Of a DNA stretch of 64,000 nucleotides, positions 45,265 through 57,785 are shown in pieces; position 1 is the stretch's first letter, and every line of letters starts with the position of its first letter. Origin of the DNA: Mucidula mucida. Taxonomy: Eukaryota; Basidiomycota; Agaricomycetes; Agaricales; Physalacriaceae. Position numbers and translations under genes: made by a program. The stretch lies in contig JADNYV010000157.1 in the NCBI GenBank assembly GCA_015501055.1, positions 23,675-87,674 on the forward strand. The letters run 5' to 3'. The notes beneath the pieces were generated by a model. It saw only the letters and a program-made list of their open reading frames with translations, was not told the DNA's origin and did no database searches.

Positions 45265-48200
45265 ATGATGTCTGGTCAACTGCCAGGCTCGTCATCCGGC
45301 GCTGTTCCGTCTTCTCTGCATTCTGCTCTACAAATGAACCCACAGCCACCGCCGCATATGAATGTGAAGCAGCCGTCACCCAACCAGGAAATTCCGTCGC
45401 CATCATCCGTAACAGCGGGCACCAAGCGACGCCGCAAGAACGACATTGGCGACGGTGAAGGCCAGAGCGGTCCCAGCGAGCCTCGGCGGCTTCGTCGATC
45501 GCATGAGGCCTGTGCGAGATGTCGAGGGAAGAAAATTAAGGCAAGTCCCGCCGGGCGACACCGACACGGCAAATTCCAGGAAAACAGAATGCAGGACTTA
45601 TCTTTTCGTTTGTTAGTGCGACTCAAAACATCCTCGATGCACGGCCTGCCAGACTGCTGGCGTCGAATGCAACCAGGAAGACCGACATCGTCAGACTCTC
45701 ACTCCCCGCGGATACACCGAACGTGTCGAGCTCCAGCTTGCCCAATGCGAGGCTTTATTGAAGCGCCATCTGCCCGGTTTCGAAATGGCCAATATCGAGG
45801 ATTTTCTCGCTCGGGATGGCATCGAAATTTCGGATAATCATCCTAGCGCATCCTTCGGCTTTGCTTCTTCGCCATTGCGCTCTTCATTCCGCCCAGATGG
45901 CGGACCGCCTCCCAAAGGTGGTCAAGGTCAAAATCCATACATGTATCCCCGCCACCAATGATGCCGCCACCCCCGGGTTATCCTCCCCATGCCATGCTTC
46001 CTTACCCGCCCGGGCCACCATATCACCCATCCATGCCGATGCCAGGTCCGCCCTACAACCCTCACATCCATCCGGCCTTCCAGCAGCAGCAGCAACAACA
46101 ACCTACCAATGGCGCACCGTTCTCGCCTCCTCCCGAAGAAGGTCAACGCAGTTTGGCATCCGGCGACATCAAAGGACAGGATCCGAAATCCAACGACATG
46201 TCAAACACTCAGGTAAGGCTCTCATACGCAGTCAGAACGTGTTCTCATGCTGCAGCAGTCTTTGGCCAAGAACTTTGGCGTCTCTGCTGCGATTGTTAGC
46301 GACCTCAAACTTGCCCCGACAACCGTCGACAAGGAAGACCTCGCTGTCGGCTCCAACGGACTCTCTTCTGGTAGAGACCGCGAGGGAGCAGAGACGAAGG
46401 CGCCTCGCAACTCTCAAAACTGGCGAAAAGTCACAGTCAGGCGCAATCAAATGCATCTGCTCCTCCCCAGCTGGCACTCGGCGCGCGTCCCGATCCTGCC
46501 ATTATCGATGTTTGGCTACCTAAAAACCGAGCTCTGGTTCAACGCATAGTTGATGTTTACTTTACGCGTCTCAACGTGCATCGCCCAGTTTTCTTCAAAA
46601 GGGTTTTCCAAGCGTCGTTGGACGATCTTTATTCGGATAGAATGACCGTCCACGATCCTGGCTTCATCTGCAGTCTCTATCTCGTTCTAGCATTGGGTAC
46701 ACTCAGCGAGGCTTCTCACCTGTCTTCGGAAGTCGAAGGCGAAGACGTTACCATGTCCCCACCTAACAAGACGCCCCCGAAGAATGCCATGCCACCTGAA
46801 TGGCCTGATCACGACGAGTTCTTCAAGCGCGCTCTGGGTGTCAAGCCCGACTTGAAGGTGACCATATCAAGTTTACAAGCGCTCATCTTATTGCACTTGT
46901 ATCTATACACTGAGGTATGTCCTTCAATTCTATGTTTGAGATTCGGGCTCATCATTTCTTCAGCGACAAGGCCGTACGCTTTGGCGACTCGTGGGAAGTC
47001 TAGTCCGTCTCTCCATTGAACTAGGCCTTCACCACGATCCTACATCTCAAGTGAACCCTGTTAATCAACACATCTTTTCAGATGAGGAGTGCCAGCTCCG
47101 TATTCGCCTCTGGGGTATTGTCCTTATACATGACCGCGGTACTTCGCTTCTGTTGGGACGTCCTCTGGGAATCGCACCCTCTGACGCCAATACTCCGCGT
47201 CCGTCGCGGATGTCGTCTGCGAACCGATTGAAGGACGCTCGCGAAGACTTTAGCGAGCACTTTGACCTTTCGCACCCGATCACAGAAATTCAGGCTGATA
47301 TCATCAACTCGCTGTACTCGCCCACGCGTCAAAGCAGCGATACTATCATGCGTAACGCAACGAGAATCATCAAGAGCATGGCCGAGTTCCGCAGCCGCCT
47401 TCCGGAAAAGTACAAGGATTACTTTGGTGGTACCGACGACTGGCCATTGGAGAGAAGAAGCAAATTGGTCCAGGACATTACGGAGGACGAAGGCCTCACG
47501 CTTTAAAAATCGGTATCTCTAGGATTTTACTTTTGCGTGCTTTATTCAGTTCGAAAGAGCTCAAGTACGACATCGCGAAAGGCTTTGGTAGATGGTGAGC
47601 ATCAGACTAGCTCTGTATTTGACTAAAACGCTCATGCTTTCCCTAGCAATTATACATCTCACAACACAATCATCGTCCACAGTCAACTCATCCGATTCCC
47701 TGACATCGCGTTCTTCACATCCCCGATTCCTCTGCATATCGCAGCAATGGTTATCCTTTACGGGCACATGTCAAAGTCGGATACTCTGCCCAGACACACC
47801 GCTCTCGAAGACGTCTGGCTTGCACTCGACATGCTTCCTCGATTCCGCTGGCGCTGGGAGCGCAAGGACGTGAACGGTGGCCATCCTCTGATTTCCAAAC
47901 TTGCTGAACGGGTAATGGAAGTGAATCTTCACCAAGTGGTCCAGCGACGAACCCTGTTCTCCTGAGTGAACCAGACTGGGAGGAGGATGCAGCGCTAAGA
48001 GTCCAGGTCATCGTCCCAATAGTCAGCAGTCGACGCCTACGCTCTCGGCAGCGTCGTACGGGTCTGTGTATGGGTCTCAATCCGCGGTATGAACGGCGAC
48101 AGCCATAATGGGCATGGCTCGACGCCGCCCGGCAAGCATGCGCCTATGCCTGATTGTGGGCACATGTTCTATCCCTTCTATCCTGAAGCGCAGATTAACG

Positions 48201-48397
48201 GGCACGATGGGTCGTCTGCTGAGAACGGGCACTATAGCCACCTTTTGGCGGCCGCGGCTGTTCCGCCCTCGCAAGACTCGTACATGTCGGAAGAGCGTGA
48301 TGGGGCCGTGCAGCAGGAAAATCATCAGTCGCAGCAGAGTGTTTGGATGCCGCCCCCGCCTCACCCTCCCACCAGTATGGCAGCTGTACGATATTGA
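45265..48397 (+). CDS. Zn(II)2Cys6 transcription factor with fungal-specific TF domain
   Basis: Nuclear binuclear-zinc-cluster regulator. Likely ATG at 45265 (MMSGQLPGSSSG). The cluster ACARCRGKKIK is joined by an intron to CDSKHPRCTACQTAGVEC, giving C-x2-C-x6-C-x6-C-x2-C-x6-C. The intron has a GC donor (GCAAGT) directly after the Lys codon. A linker (TPRGYTERVELQLAQCEALLKRHLP) follows, then a Pro-rich stretch and the fungal_trans middle region: IIDVWLPKNRALVQRIVDVYFTR, NVHRPVFFKRVF, LWRLVGSLVRLSIELGLHHDP, RIRLWGIVLIHDRGTSLLLGRPLGI. The tail is rich in Gly/His/Ser and ends PPTSMAAVRY. Frame breaks near 45948 (C run), 46340-46380, 47505 (T run), about 47950 and about 48085 must each be bridged by one base, as elsewhere in the window. 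Target genes are unknown. Confidence 0.85.
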
Positions 48398-48837
48398 GTG
48401 TTGCCTGCTATGCCTCGAATTTTATGTTGTCTTTTCGTTATTGTTTCGTGTTACTTATTCTCTCATAACTGGTTGGGCCGCGTTCTTTTTCGATGTTGTA
48501 ACCGTACCTCCTCCCATGTTGCTCGTATATCTGTACTGTCTGATTTGTATGTCCGTCATGTCATTTTGCTTGATAGCCTGTCGATTTTTTGTGGCCCTGT
48601 ACCAATGTACCAACGCGTAGATTTGCTGTTTTGCGCCCAATTCGGTTTGCCGCCTTGCGTATCGTGCCGTCTTCCGTTGCTGGCGGAGGAGAAAGAACAT
48701 GTTTGGTCATCGCTTCTCGATGCTCAGGTGGATTATTTGATGAGCAATTTTGACACACAAGCAGACTTTCAGCTGAAGTACAAGAATATGTACAATGCAT
48801 CTGTAAACATGTCAAGAACAAGGGCTATGTGTTCCCA
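48398..48837. other. Intergenic region between convergent genes
   Basis: 440 bp between the zinc-cluster gene and RPC40 3' ends. T-rich, with nothing recognisable. Confidence 0.5.
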
Positions 48838-49989
48838 TTACCACGTCTGACTCTCCGCCGGGTTCCTCAACAGTTCAACCCCAGCCTTGATTTCCGATAT
48901 TTTTGTACGCATGACCGCGATTGCTTCTGGTAGTAGTCTTTCTGGGGGATAAGCACTCTCCGATTCAACATTGACTAAGTACGCGTTAGTAGGCACGCGA
49001 AAACAGTAGCAATTCACTTACACATGAAGAAATCCCGGACGCGACTCAGCTCGACGTGACCTTCAAATTCGGGATGCCGTAGAACCTCGCGACTGACCGT
49101 GTCGTTTCGGACACCGTGGGGGTCTACACTGACCTCTTTCGTCCTCGGATCCACCTTGATCACCCCAGGCGCAAAACAGCGCTGGAACTTTTCTGCGAGC
49201 GGCGGGGGTATAGGCTTGAGAATTTTTATATGTGGGAGGAGACGATACGAGGCAGTCGCGACGGGGCTGAACTTGGCATGGTCTTTACCAACGCCCTTGA
49301 TCGCGTGCATGTCTATCTCATCTCCTGTCCCGGACGAAGCTTGGCCAGGACGATGTTGGGATTGGTTGGCGCGGGCGGGTTGTCGCCGAACAAGGTGGGC
49401 TGTTCTCCTTCCGGACGCCATATCAAATGCGAGGAGAGGAATTCAGAGTTTATGTAGAGATCCTCGGGCTCTGTTGCACCGGGGCGGGGCTTGGGGTTGC
49501 GAGTGCATTCGAGCTTGACGTGGAAGACTATGGTGTTGTGGTCGGTGGGCGCGTCGTTGCCCGGGGTGCGCATCTCCATGGGTTCTGGGTCCACATTGAG
49601 GGGAACGAGGCCGATGCGCTGCGCAAGGACTTCGTCTTGGATGACGGTGGTGTTGTTCCAGACGTAGACGTGCTCGATGGCCACGGTAGGCACCTCGCGA
49701 TCATGATCCTGCGGAATGCATTGGCGATGGAGGCGTCGACGCCGACGAGGTCAAAATCGATGGATCGATTTGAAAGCCGTTGGACGTCGACTTTGAGGTT
49801 CTAAGCTTCCAAGTTAAGCGACCATAAGCAAAGTTGTGGCCAAATCCATCCAGAAAACGCACTTTGGTAATGATTCGAGATTCCAGGAGTGGTCCTCGTT
49901 GGGATAGTGGCCGGGATAGTCGGTACTAGAGATTTTGTGACGCGTTCCGCCTTGATGCCAACCAGCCTGCGTTGGTCGACCTCTGTCAT
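48838..49989 (-). CDS. RPC40: RNA polymerases I and III subunit AC40
   Basis: Alpha-like assembly subunit shared by RNA polymerases I and III. ATG at 49989: [18 protein letters not shown]. After an intron near 49802-49860 come [62 protein letters not shown], and [24 protein letters not shown], the archaeal/eukaryotic alpha-subunit motif. The final exon, reached through a GTAAGT donor, gives [22 protein letters not shown] and ends PAESQTW with the stop at 48838-48840. Frame breaks of one base are needed near 49935 (A run), 49697 and 49320, and the first intron junction is also one base out. All conserved residues remain. Length, about 350, is normal. Confidence 0.9.
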
Positions 49990-50074
49990 CGTTGTAAGAA
50001 AGCAGGCAACAAAAATTTCGATCGTTTACCACGTGTCTCTGAACGATCACGTAGTAGCTCTACACTGAACGTCC

Positions 50075-51328
50075 ATGTCGTTCATTCCCATAACAGTCAT
50101 AACTGGCTTTCTCGGCGCTGGGAAAACCTCTTGATTCTCTCTCTACTGCCACAACTCCCTGCAGATTACAAAGTCGTGCTTTTGAAGAATGAGTTTGGTG
50201 ACGTTCAAGGTAAACATCCGATCGTCTTCTCAACTCCCGAGATGATAACAGCGTCAGTTGACAGCAAGCTTGCTCAGCAATCGAGTCTGACTGCTGTGAG
50301 CGAAATACTGAATGGCTGCATGTAAGCTGCGTTGACAGCCGCTGTCGGACAATCTTAATGAATCACAAGGTGCTGTGTGCTTGTCGGTCAGATGCAAACC
50401 GCGATACTAGAAATCAAAGGTAAAGCTACCGCACAAAGTATGGCTCCCGGCTATAACATCCAGACAAGTATAGGCCGGACCGTATAATCATCGAATGCTC
50501 GTAGTTCTCCGAGATGGGCAGGATCCTACTTTTACTCACGACTCGTGCGTTTCAGCGGATCGGCGTTTCCGGCAACCCTAGCATTCCAAATACGCGAAAT
50601 AGAACGACATACTCAAGGCGAACTGAAACTAGATGCCATCGTTACTGTCATAGATGCGGAGAATTTCACGGGCTACGAGGATTCATCGCCTACAGCAATG
50701 ATGCAATCAAGTTACACGGATATCATTCTTATTGTAGGTTGTTCTCACGCGTTCGGTGACACTAAAACGCTATTCACAGAACAAATGGGAACATGTGTCC
50801 GAGAGACAATTAGACACGGTCCTAGACCATCTGCACACACTAAACGATACAACGCCCAAGGTCAAGTGCGAGCCAGGAGGCGGCGTAGATCCCCAGTTGA
50901 TATTCGGGCTTGAAACCAAGTTATTCATGGACAGAGTGGGTTACGAGGACTCGACGCATCACGACGAAGTCGAGACCGTCACACTCCTTCGAGGCACTGG
51001 ACAGGCGTGCACGAATTGTCACCATGAACACGAGGAGAAGCTTGATGCACACGATGATAGATGCGATGATATGATCTCAAGGGATGTTCTTGAGGCTGCA
51101 TTGAATAGTCTTTCCAAAGAAAGTATCTGGAGAGTAAAGGGCTTTGTGCGGATTAGACCTGACGGAGATGTGCTGATTTTGAACTGGGCGTTCGGACGAT
51201 ACCAGCTGACGACGTCAAAGGATGGAGATGCTGCTTCTGGTGTACGTCTAACTGTCATGGGAGAAAGAGGAGAGGTACGACGTGCAGTGAGAAAGTTCGC
51301 AACATCCCTTGAGGCGCGGATAGCCTAG
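50075..51328 (+). CDS. ZNG1/CobW-family metallochaperone GTPase (COG0523)
   Basis: GTP-dependent metal chaperone; the ZNG1 branch delivers zinc to methionine aminopeptidase. ATG at 50075: MSFIPITVITGFLGAGKT, with Walker A at residues 10-18. The joined exons give VVLLKNEFGDVQ, then ILNGCMCCVLVGQ, which contains the metal-binding CxCC motif, DRIIIECSGSAFPATLAF, LDAIVTVIDAENF and NKWEHVSE (the NKxD-type guanine site). The C-terminal domain has CTNCHHEHEEKLDAHDD, a His/Cys/Asp-rich metal-binding-like loop, and ends EARIA at 51328. One base appears missing right after the Walker A Lys-Thr near 50128. The introns are short GT-AG. The starts of this gene and RPC40 are only 85 bp apart, so they share a divergent promoter. 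Confidence 0.88.
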
Positions 51329-51477
51329 ATAGAGGGCTCGGGCAACCGGACCGGTGTATCACGTTTGTCACCATGTAGAGATTTGGGAATCACATGAATA
51401 GAGACCGCTTTCACATTGTTACACACAGCGTCGTCCTCCTTTTCATCTCCTGGTGTCGGCCCTAGGCCTGAACCACC

Positions 51478-52635
51478 ATGTTCTCATACGCCTTTTCCAC
51501 TGGCAAGTTCTCCTATTTCTGCTTAATATCGTTGCTGACCCAGAGCAGCCAGCACATATTTCCATCTACCTGTCGACGAAGAAGAAGATAAAGATATCGA
51601 AAGCTACGAGCGACGATACATAACTTGGACTGCTGAACCTTCGGGCCTGTCCTCGTCATCCACCTCGAATCCCTCCATACACTCTTCAGAAACCCCTTAC
51701 GACCCTCGGAGATATAAGACTTTACGCGAGGTGCTGGATAACGATGATCTCTATAAAGTCTTGGGCATAGCAAAAGCAACTCATCTCGACAAGAGTACGC
51801 TTAGGCGGGCGTATCTCTCGCGAAGCAGAGCTTGTCATCCAGAGTGAGTGCTGCATCTGTGTTTCTATGTCTCTGCCGCTTACAGTGATGCAGTAAATTT
51901 CCAGCTGACGAGGCCGACGCCACCCTAGCTTTCCAGAAGGTCGCAGTCGCATATGATATTCTTAGCAAACCATCCTCCCGCCGTCTCTACGATTCCCGCT
52001 CTCCCTCCTCTTCCTACGATGTATTCTCGGCCCATCCTGCGGGACACGCCGAGGAGACGTTCCGTAGTGTCATTATAGGCGTATTCAATGACTTTCTTGA
52101 TGGCGACTTGGAAGTCATTAGATCGCTTCTGAGTGAGTGCTTATCAAATTTCCATATTCAAACTCTGATTTCCCCGCGTTTGTAGAAGCAATAAACGATC
52201 TCAACCCCGCGTTGAGTTTGGGCGAAGACGGCATAAACTCTGTTCTAACAACCCTCCAACGAATACGACAGCGGGCCCTCAGTACGTCTCACATTGGCGA
52301 TCATAGACGCGTCTAACATTGCATTGATTTTCACAGCATGTCGGACATGTATATACGCGCTGCATAGTGAGCTCAGCCGCCTCCTGGAGGTTCAGCATGC
52401 GCTCCGTCAGCTCTCCTACTTTGATCTGTTTGGTCGGTCGCGATTGACCATACAACTTACTCGTATCACCCTCCGTTTACCTATCGCTGTTGAGAAGGCG
52501 ATTGCAGAGCAAAACATAGCTTACGGCGCTGACGCAGACAATGCGGAAGCGGGTGCGCCCCTTCTCCCTAGCAAGGTCACATTGCTCATACGAGGGGTCG
52601 ACGTCGCACTTGAGAAAATGGAGAAGATTCTGTAA
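51478..52635 (+). CDS. J-domain (DnaJ-like) protein
   Basis: Hsp70 co-chaperone-type protein of about 330 residues. ATG at 51478 gives MFSYAFST; the first intron (51502-51546, GC donor, CAGAG acceptor) joins in frame to AASTYFHLPVDEEEDKD. The J domain is residues ~70-140: DLYKVLGIAKATHLDKSTLRRAYLSRSRACHPDKFPADEADATLAFQKVAVAYDILSKPSSRRLYD. The HPD tripeptide required for Hsp70 stimulation is completed across an intron (GA|T). The C-terminal half has EETFRSVIIGVFNDFLDGDLE and a helical region ending VDVALEKMEKIL, a pattern seen in fungal single-J proteins of unknown client. No zinc-finger or membrane domain. The frame is clean. Confidence 0.82.
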
Positions 52636-53256
52636 CCAGAACGAACTCTTTCACGGGGCGTCCATTTTTACATCGGGTATTTATACTTATGGTGGTTTCG
52701 TTAGCCTACTAATTAGACAATTATTGTAGTGTATTTATATGTAGTTTGACAGTTAGAGCACTTGTAAGACGTACAGACGACATGTATGCAGCAGCACCTT
52801 ACGAATACCACTTGCATTGATGATCGAGTTGACAGCTTGAAAATTGAATGAACCAGAAGCGCTTGAGAATTGAACGAGCCAGATATGAACACTGCATAAA
52901 AGAATCGTCAACGACTTGACCAGAGATAGCGAGAAGTCAGAAGAGGAACCACGACTGTAGTATTGAACTTGAAGCAGGCAATCTTGTTGTTGAACGCGAA
53001 CACAAAATTTGGGGAGATCTTGCATAAGGAATTCTGATGGCGATGAAGACAAGCTAGACGACATTACAGTTAGCGCAAGCCCCGACGGTGTCGCGGGCGG
53101 CTTCTTTTCGCACTTTGAGCGAGCGAAAACTCGGCATGCTTATTGAAACGTGATGTCTTGCACGTAATGTCTAAGTCGTAAGCCATCTTGGCTTGAACGC
53201 GAACGCCGAAATGGACTCAACCCAAGAATAAACCTTGTTCCCGTTCTCCATCACCG
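52636..53256. other. Intergenic region upstream of CWH43
   Basis: 620 bp with no recognised gene. The left part should hold the J-protein 3' UTR and the right part the CWH43 promoter. The minus-strand frame at 52753-53064 is chance. Confidence 0.5.
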
Positions 53257-56200
53257 ATGGTTGACCGCCGACACCCTACCATCCTCAGTGCCTCTCTTGT
53301 CGCTCGAGCACATACCTATCTCGCCTATTCTGCCTTCGGTACTGCGCTTGTTCTTGGGCTTCTCTTGCACTACAAGAAAATCGTCAAGAATGGCGTCGCT
53401 GGGTATCCCAAGGAGTGGTTTCCGAGTGTTTCGGCAACGTATGTTACCAGCAACTGAGTGCGGGAGCGCCGCTTAACACGTCCTAGAATCGGAGATTGGT
53501 ATCCAGAGCGGAACGTATTTCAGATTCTCATCGCGCTCGCGTCTGGGCCACGCTTTGGGCTCGTGGCGCTGCAGTACTACCTGCACCGCTCGAAGCTTCT
53601 CTTGATTACGGGGTTGGTCCGGACCTTGTCCTGTGGGGGTTTTGTATATATCACGTCAAGCGACGACCACGACGTGCACGATATCTGCATGATCACATAC
53701 ATGCTGTGTAATATTCCTTGGATGCTCGGCGGCATCTGGTGTACGCAGAATAGTGTTGTAAGAAAACGACGGTGCGCGTTCCTCTTATGGTTGATAGCGG
53801 TTTCTGAGTGTTTTGTTCGTTTAGACAGCGCGTCGCGACTGCGTAGGTTTTGTCAACACGTCACTCATGCACCGCTAATGTTTTGCAGATTTTTTGTATC
53901 TCTCTTCCCTCTTGTATACTTCTTTGTACAACATAAGGTGCACCGCGTACCCGGAGGTTCGTTAGTCGTGTCGACACGGAACGCAGTTCTGACTTCAATG
54001 ACAGCATACACCCGCTATAGTTTCTTTGAATGGGGTCTGATCTTTCTTGATGTCCTATACGACTCTCTAAGTGAGCGCGAATTTAAGGATGCATCACTGC
54101 AGGTAAGCAGTCGTTCTTCTGATACCATACACCATCTAATTGGTATATAGGTTTCGCTCAGCTCTTTCTCATCTATTGAACAATCTACAACTGCGAACGA
54201 TGAAATGTATCTTCATCTTCACCGACTTGCCTGATGCGACAGCGCTGATTTCCTATCGATAGGTTGTCGAAAATAGCACATGCCAGTCAGCCTTTCCAAG
54301 TGACCGACAGCAAGTTATCGCAGTCTTCCGTATTTGAAAGCCCAACGATGAGCTTTGTGTGTGATTTGTATCTTGGTACGTCGTTCAGCGGTAGCATTAA
54401 AGGTCGATGTGACGGATATGAGCAGCCTACATATTCTGGTCCATCTTCACCTCGCTCATCCCCACACTATTCTACTTTTCCGTTTGGCAACTTGGCATTG
54501 CTGGCCACGAAGTTGCGTTCCTTGCTGTGCTGTCACCCTTCCTTTTCGCCGTCCTTCCATCAGACATCCCCGAAAGCCTGCTTCATCTCCTCTCGTTTTC
54601 CGGTCTAGCAGCATTTGGATTGAACAAAACTCTGCAACGGCTATTCGTTGTCGCATTTGCTTCCCTCGTAGCTGTCCTAAGACAAACTGCGGCGTGGGCA
54701 AACCCCACCGCTGATACCGCATATCAGGCCATCCGTAAGTAATTGTAACATCTGGATGAATCTTTCATGAACGATTTCGCAGTGACTGGGCTTGGGTTGA
54801 TGTTAGCGTCGCTATCGAAGCATGTAAATCATTCCAATAATCCAGGTTCGTCTGGCTGCTGCGCTTTGTATCTCTTTTGACGCATGCTCTCTAGTCTGGC
54901 CTTCCGTCAACGCTTCATCAGGGGGCTGGAACAAAACTGGTCTGGGCCTGGCTTTTCTAGCGTTACTTCAGTTTTCTTTGCGTCCCCGTGAGCTGAGAGC
55001 GGAGACATTGCATCCTATACAACCTGCTCGTCGCATATCACTGTTATCTGCCGCGTTGCCCCTTGGTAGTCTCCTCTTCGTTCTACACAACTTCTTTTCA
55101 GACCCAAGCTCTATTATCGCGTGGTCTTGGACTGGATACGAAGATCGAAAACCTCGCGGGCCATTGCCTCATCTTCATGGCTCTCTTACTCTCCTTTTTC
55201 AGGCCCTTGGATTATTGCTGTCGTGCACCTCCATATCTTCACATCTCATTTTCATGCATGTGAAACTGTACCGTTTCCTTGACTCAGCTTATTTGCTGTT
55301 TGGTGCAGGATGCCTATTCGTTCTGCACTCCGTAAGCGACTGGACAGGTTATCTCGGCGGATTAGGATATGCCTTGTTCGCCATGTCCTTGTTTCCTCGG
55401 GTGGTACAGAATGCCGCCGTAGCCGCCACTACCCATAGTGTCGCAATGGTCTACGGCACAGCGATGCTTGTATATGTCCTTTTAAGTCTGGCGAGTGTAT
55501 GGACAGTGGCCTACGCGTTCGTTCCTGGAGGAGTCTATCTTCGTGAAAGAACAGACTTGTAGGTCTGGGTTTCCTCCTGAATGAAGGCTTTGCTAAAATC
55601 TCTTTCTGCAGAGTTCTCATGGTACAATTGCTTTGTCTTGTACCTGCGTTCACCCACGTAACTCCACGACATTCCATGGCTCTCGGCACATACAAGAAGT
55701 TGAGGGTGCTCTTTACTGTGGCGCTAATTTCTACAGTCGCAGTACTAGCCACTCTTTATCGGCTTCCTACCAGCCCTGTTCAGCCGTTCCGCTCAGGGCA
55801 TAGGATGGTTAGAGCGGGTATCTGGACAATTCACTTTGGACTTGACAATAAAGGAAGGGACAGCCAGAGGCGTGTGGCTAAACTCATAAGGTTAGTGCTC
55901 GTCGTCGGCACGTCTCTGGTCTGAACATATGTGCAGAGACATGGAATTGGACGTTGTGGGTCTTTTGGAGACTGATTTACACGTAGGTATAAGGTATCTG
56001 ACACTGTATGTGACTGACGATGTTGTCTCATAGCGTCAAGTATTTGGAAATCGCGATCTGTGAGTTCGTCCAATGGCGTCCCTAAATGCGACTTACAATT
56101 CTCTCAAGCACCCGGGTCATTCTCGAAGACGGATATGTCAGTCAGCCGTTTTCGCGTCGCCTTCTAAGCTGATGAGCCCATAGTACGCTGATATTGGTCC

Positions 56201-57098
56201 AGGCCCCAACAAGCATACATGGGGAGCTGTGCTACTTTCCAAGGTTCGTCTCCTCCCACATTTATGTACTCATGAAGTTGAACTCTGTAGTTTCCGATCG
56301 TCAACTCAACTCATCATCTACTGCCTTCGCCGCATGGCGAATTGGCCCCTGCGATTGAAGCTGTTTTAGACATGTATGGTACCATGGTCACTGTCGTCGT
56401 TTCGCACAATGGCCAAGGTAAGAACCCAGGAGCTCCCTGTGGCTTGATCTGACAGCTCTGCAGAGGAAGATCCATTAGATCGCGAGCTCCAAAGCACCGA
56501 GCTTGCGCGCATCATGGCTGAAGCGTACCCCCGCCCGGTCATATTTCTTGGTTACGTCGTGACCAAGCCATTAGCCCGAAGACGTATGCCATTTTGGAGC
56601 AGCCTACGCGCTGGACACTCACAAATTGTTTAGCGTCTCCTTACGAGATTCTCGTCCACGATGGCAATGTCGATGATGTGGATGAAGAGGATTCTGACCG
56701 CTGGTGCGAATACATTCTGTATAGGGGACTGTACCGCACATCGTATGCCCGAGTGTCCCGTGGGTCCGTTACGGACACAGAGCTGCAAGTGGCGCAGTTT
56801 GTCCTTCCGAAATACGGAACGACTGTAGTCGATGATTCGTTCGACGCGAGATATGTGAGAGTCAACAAAGAAATTCTTTCGGAGGAGCATGTAAGTGTCA
56901 ATGACACTCTGGTTGATGATTGCTGAGCGTTCGAGTAGTGGTTTCCGATGGAGTATTATGGAAGCAAGAAGAAGGGCGGTGTTAATGGTCATTTCTATCA
57001 TGTATTCAACACCGTACGTCGTCTCTTAGTCTTGGTTCTATCACTAATTCTGTGGCTAGCCTCTGTATTATAACATTCCTGAAGGAGCGTTGCTGTAA
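53257..57098 (+). CDS. CWH43: CWH43-type GPI-anchor lipid remodelling protein
   Basis: Endoplasmic-reticulum multi-pass protein that exchanges GPI-anchor lipid for ceramide in yeast. ATG at 53257. The N-terminal Frag1/DRAM-like part shows [63 protein letters not shown] and [22 protein letters not shown] second set of helices follows ([28 protein letters not shown] and several more to 55.7 kb). The C-terminal endonuclease/phosphatase-fold half begins [16 protein letters not shown], with [48 protein letters not shown] and ends [22 protein letters not shown]; stop at 57096-57098. So both halves are one gene, about 950 residues and more than fifteen exons. A one-base break lies near 56576 in a C3 run, and the linker near 54150-54330 is not fully resolved. 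Confidence 0.9.
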
Positions 57099-57785
57099 TA
57101 GGCTAGGCTTGTAAGTATTTTATATTCCAAAGGACATTCACAGATTGTACCAGATTGTATGCAGACTTGTATACAAACTAATAGGCATAACCGTACAATA
57201 TGGTTTACAGTTACATGTTTGTACAGCCGTACCGTAAGGCGCCTCTACGCTCTATACGATCGAGGTTACGGTACGGGTCATCTGTATCTAGCGGAGAGGG
57301 GCACAGAGCCAAGATGGTGTACACTCGAGGCCACGATACGACCGGGTGCATCCAGCATTCACTCACCCAGTACTGACTCCACCTCTCATTCCCCATCACC
57401 CGGCATATGGGTTTGTACGGTACGCAAAGCTGTCCCGTAACCGTACCGTATTGAGGGAAAACTGACACCGTAAACTCTACGGCCGTAAATGTGGTGGAGA
57501 CCCCTACAAACTATATCATGATTAAGGACTTGAATATCCGAGCCTTGTTTACTCGACCAATGTGACTTGCGCTCTCAACCTTGAACGTTCAACGTCTGCT
57601 TGATTACTTGCATTTACATCGTTCCTCCTGTGGTTCAAACTTCAAACAACGACATCCAATTATAAGTTTCGGAGCAAGTCCCCGTGGAAAAGCAGTCCAT
57701 CCCAAAATATCACCAAACAGGGGCAGCCAATCACCGGCTTGGACCGAACCTATAAGGTCCACCTCCACGTTTCTTAGCTCGCCAA
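57099..57785. other. Intergenic region with palindrome cluster
   Basis: 690 bp after CWH43. The left half holds the CCGTACC-type repeats listed separately. No gene recognised. Confidence 0.5.
57191..57490. repeat. Cluster of CCGTA/TACGG palindromic repeats
   Basis: CCGTACCGTAA at 57227-57237 and its exact reverse complement TTACGGTACGG at 57266-57276 can form an 11-bp stem with a 28-nt loop. Further copies are TACGGTACG at 57416-57424 and CCGTAACCGTACCGTA at 57435-57450, and shorter CCGTA/TACGG words continue to about 57490. No open frame accompanies it. It could be a small non-autonomous element or a terminal repeat remnant. Confidence 0.55.
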
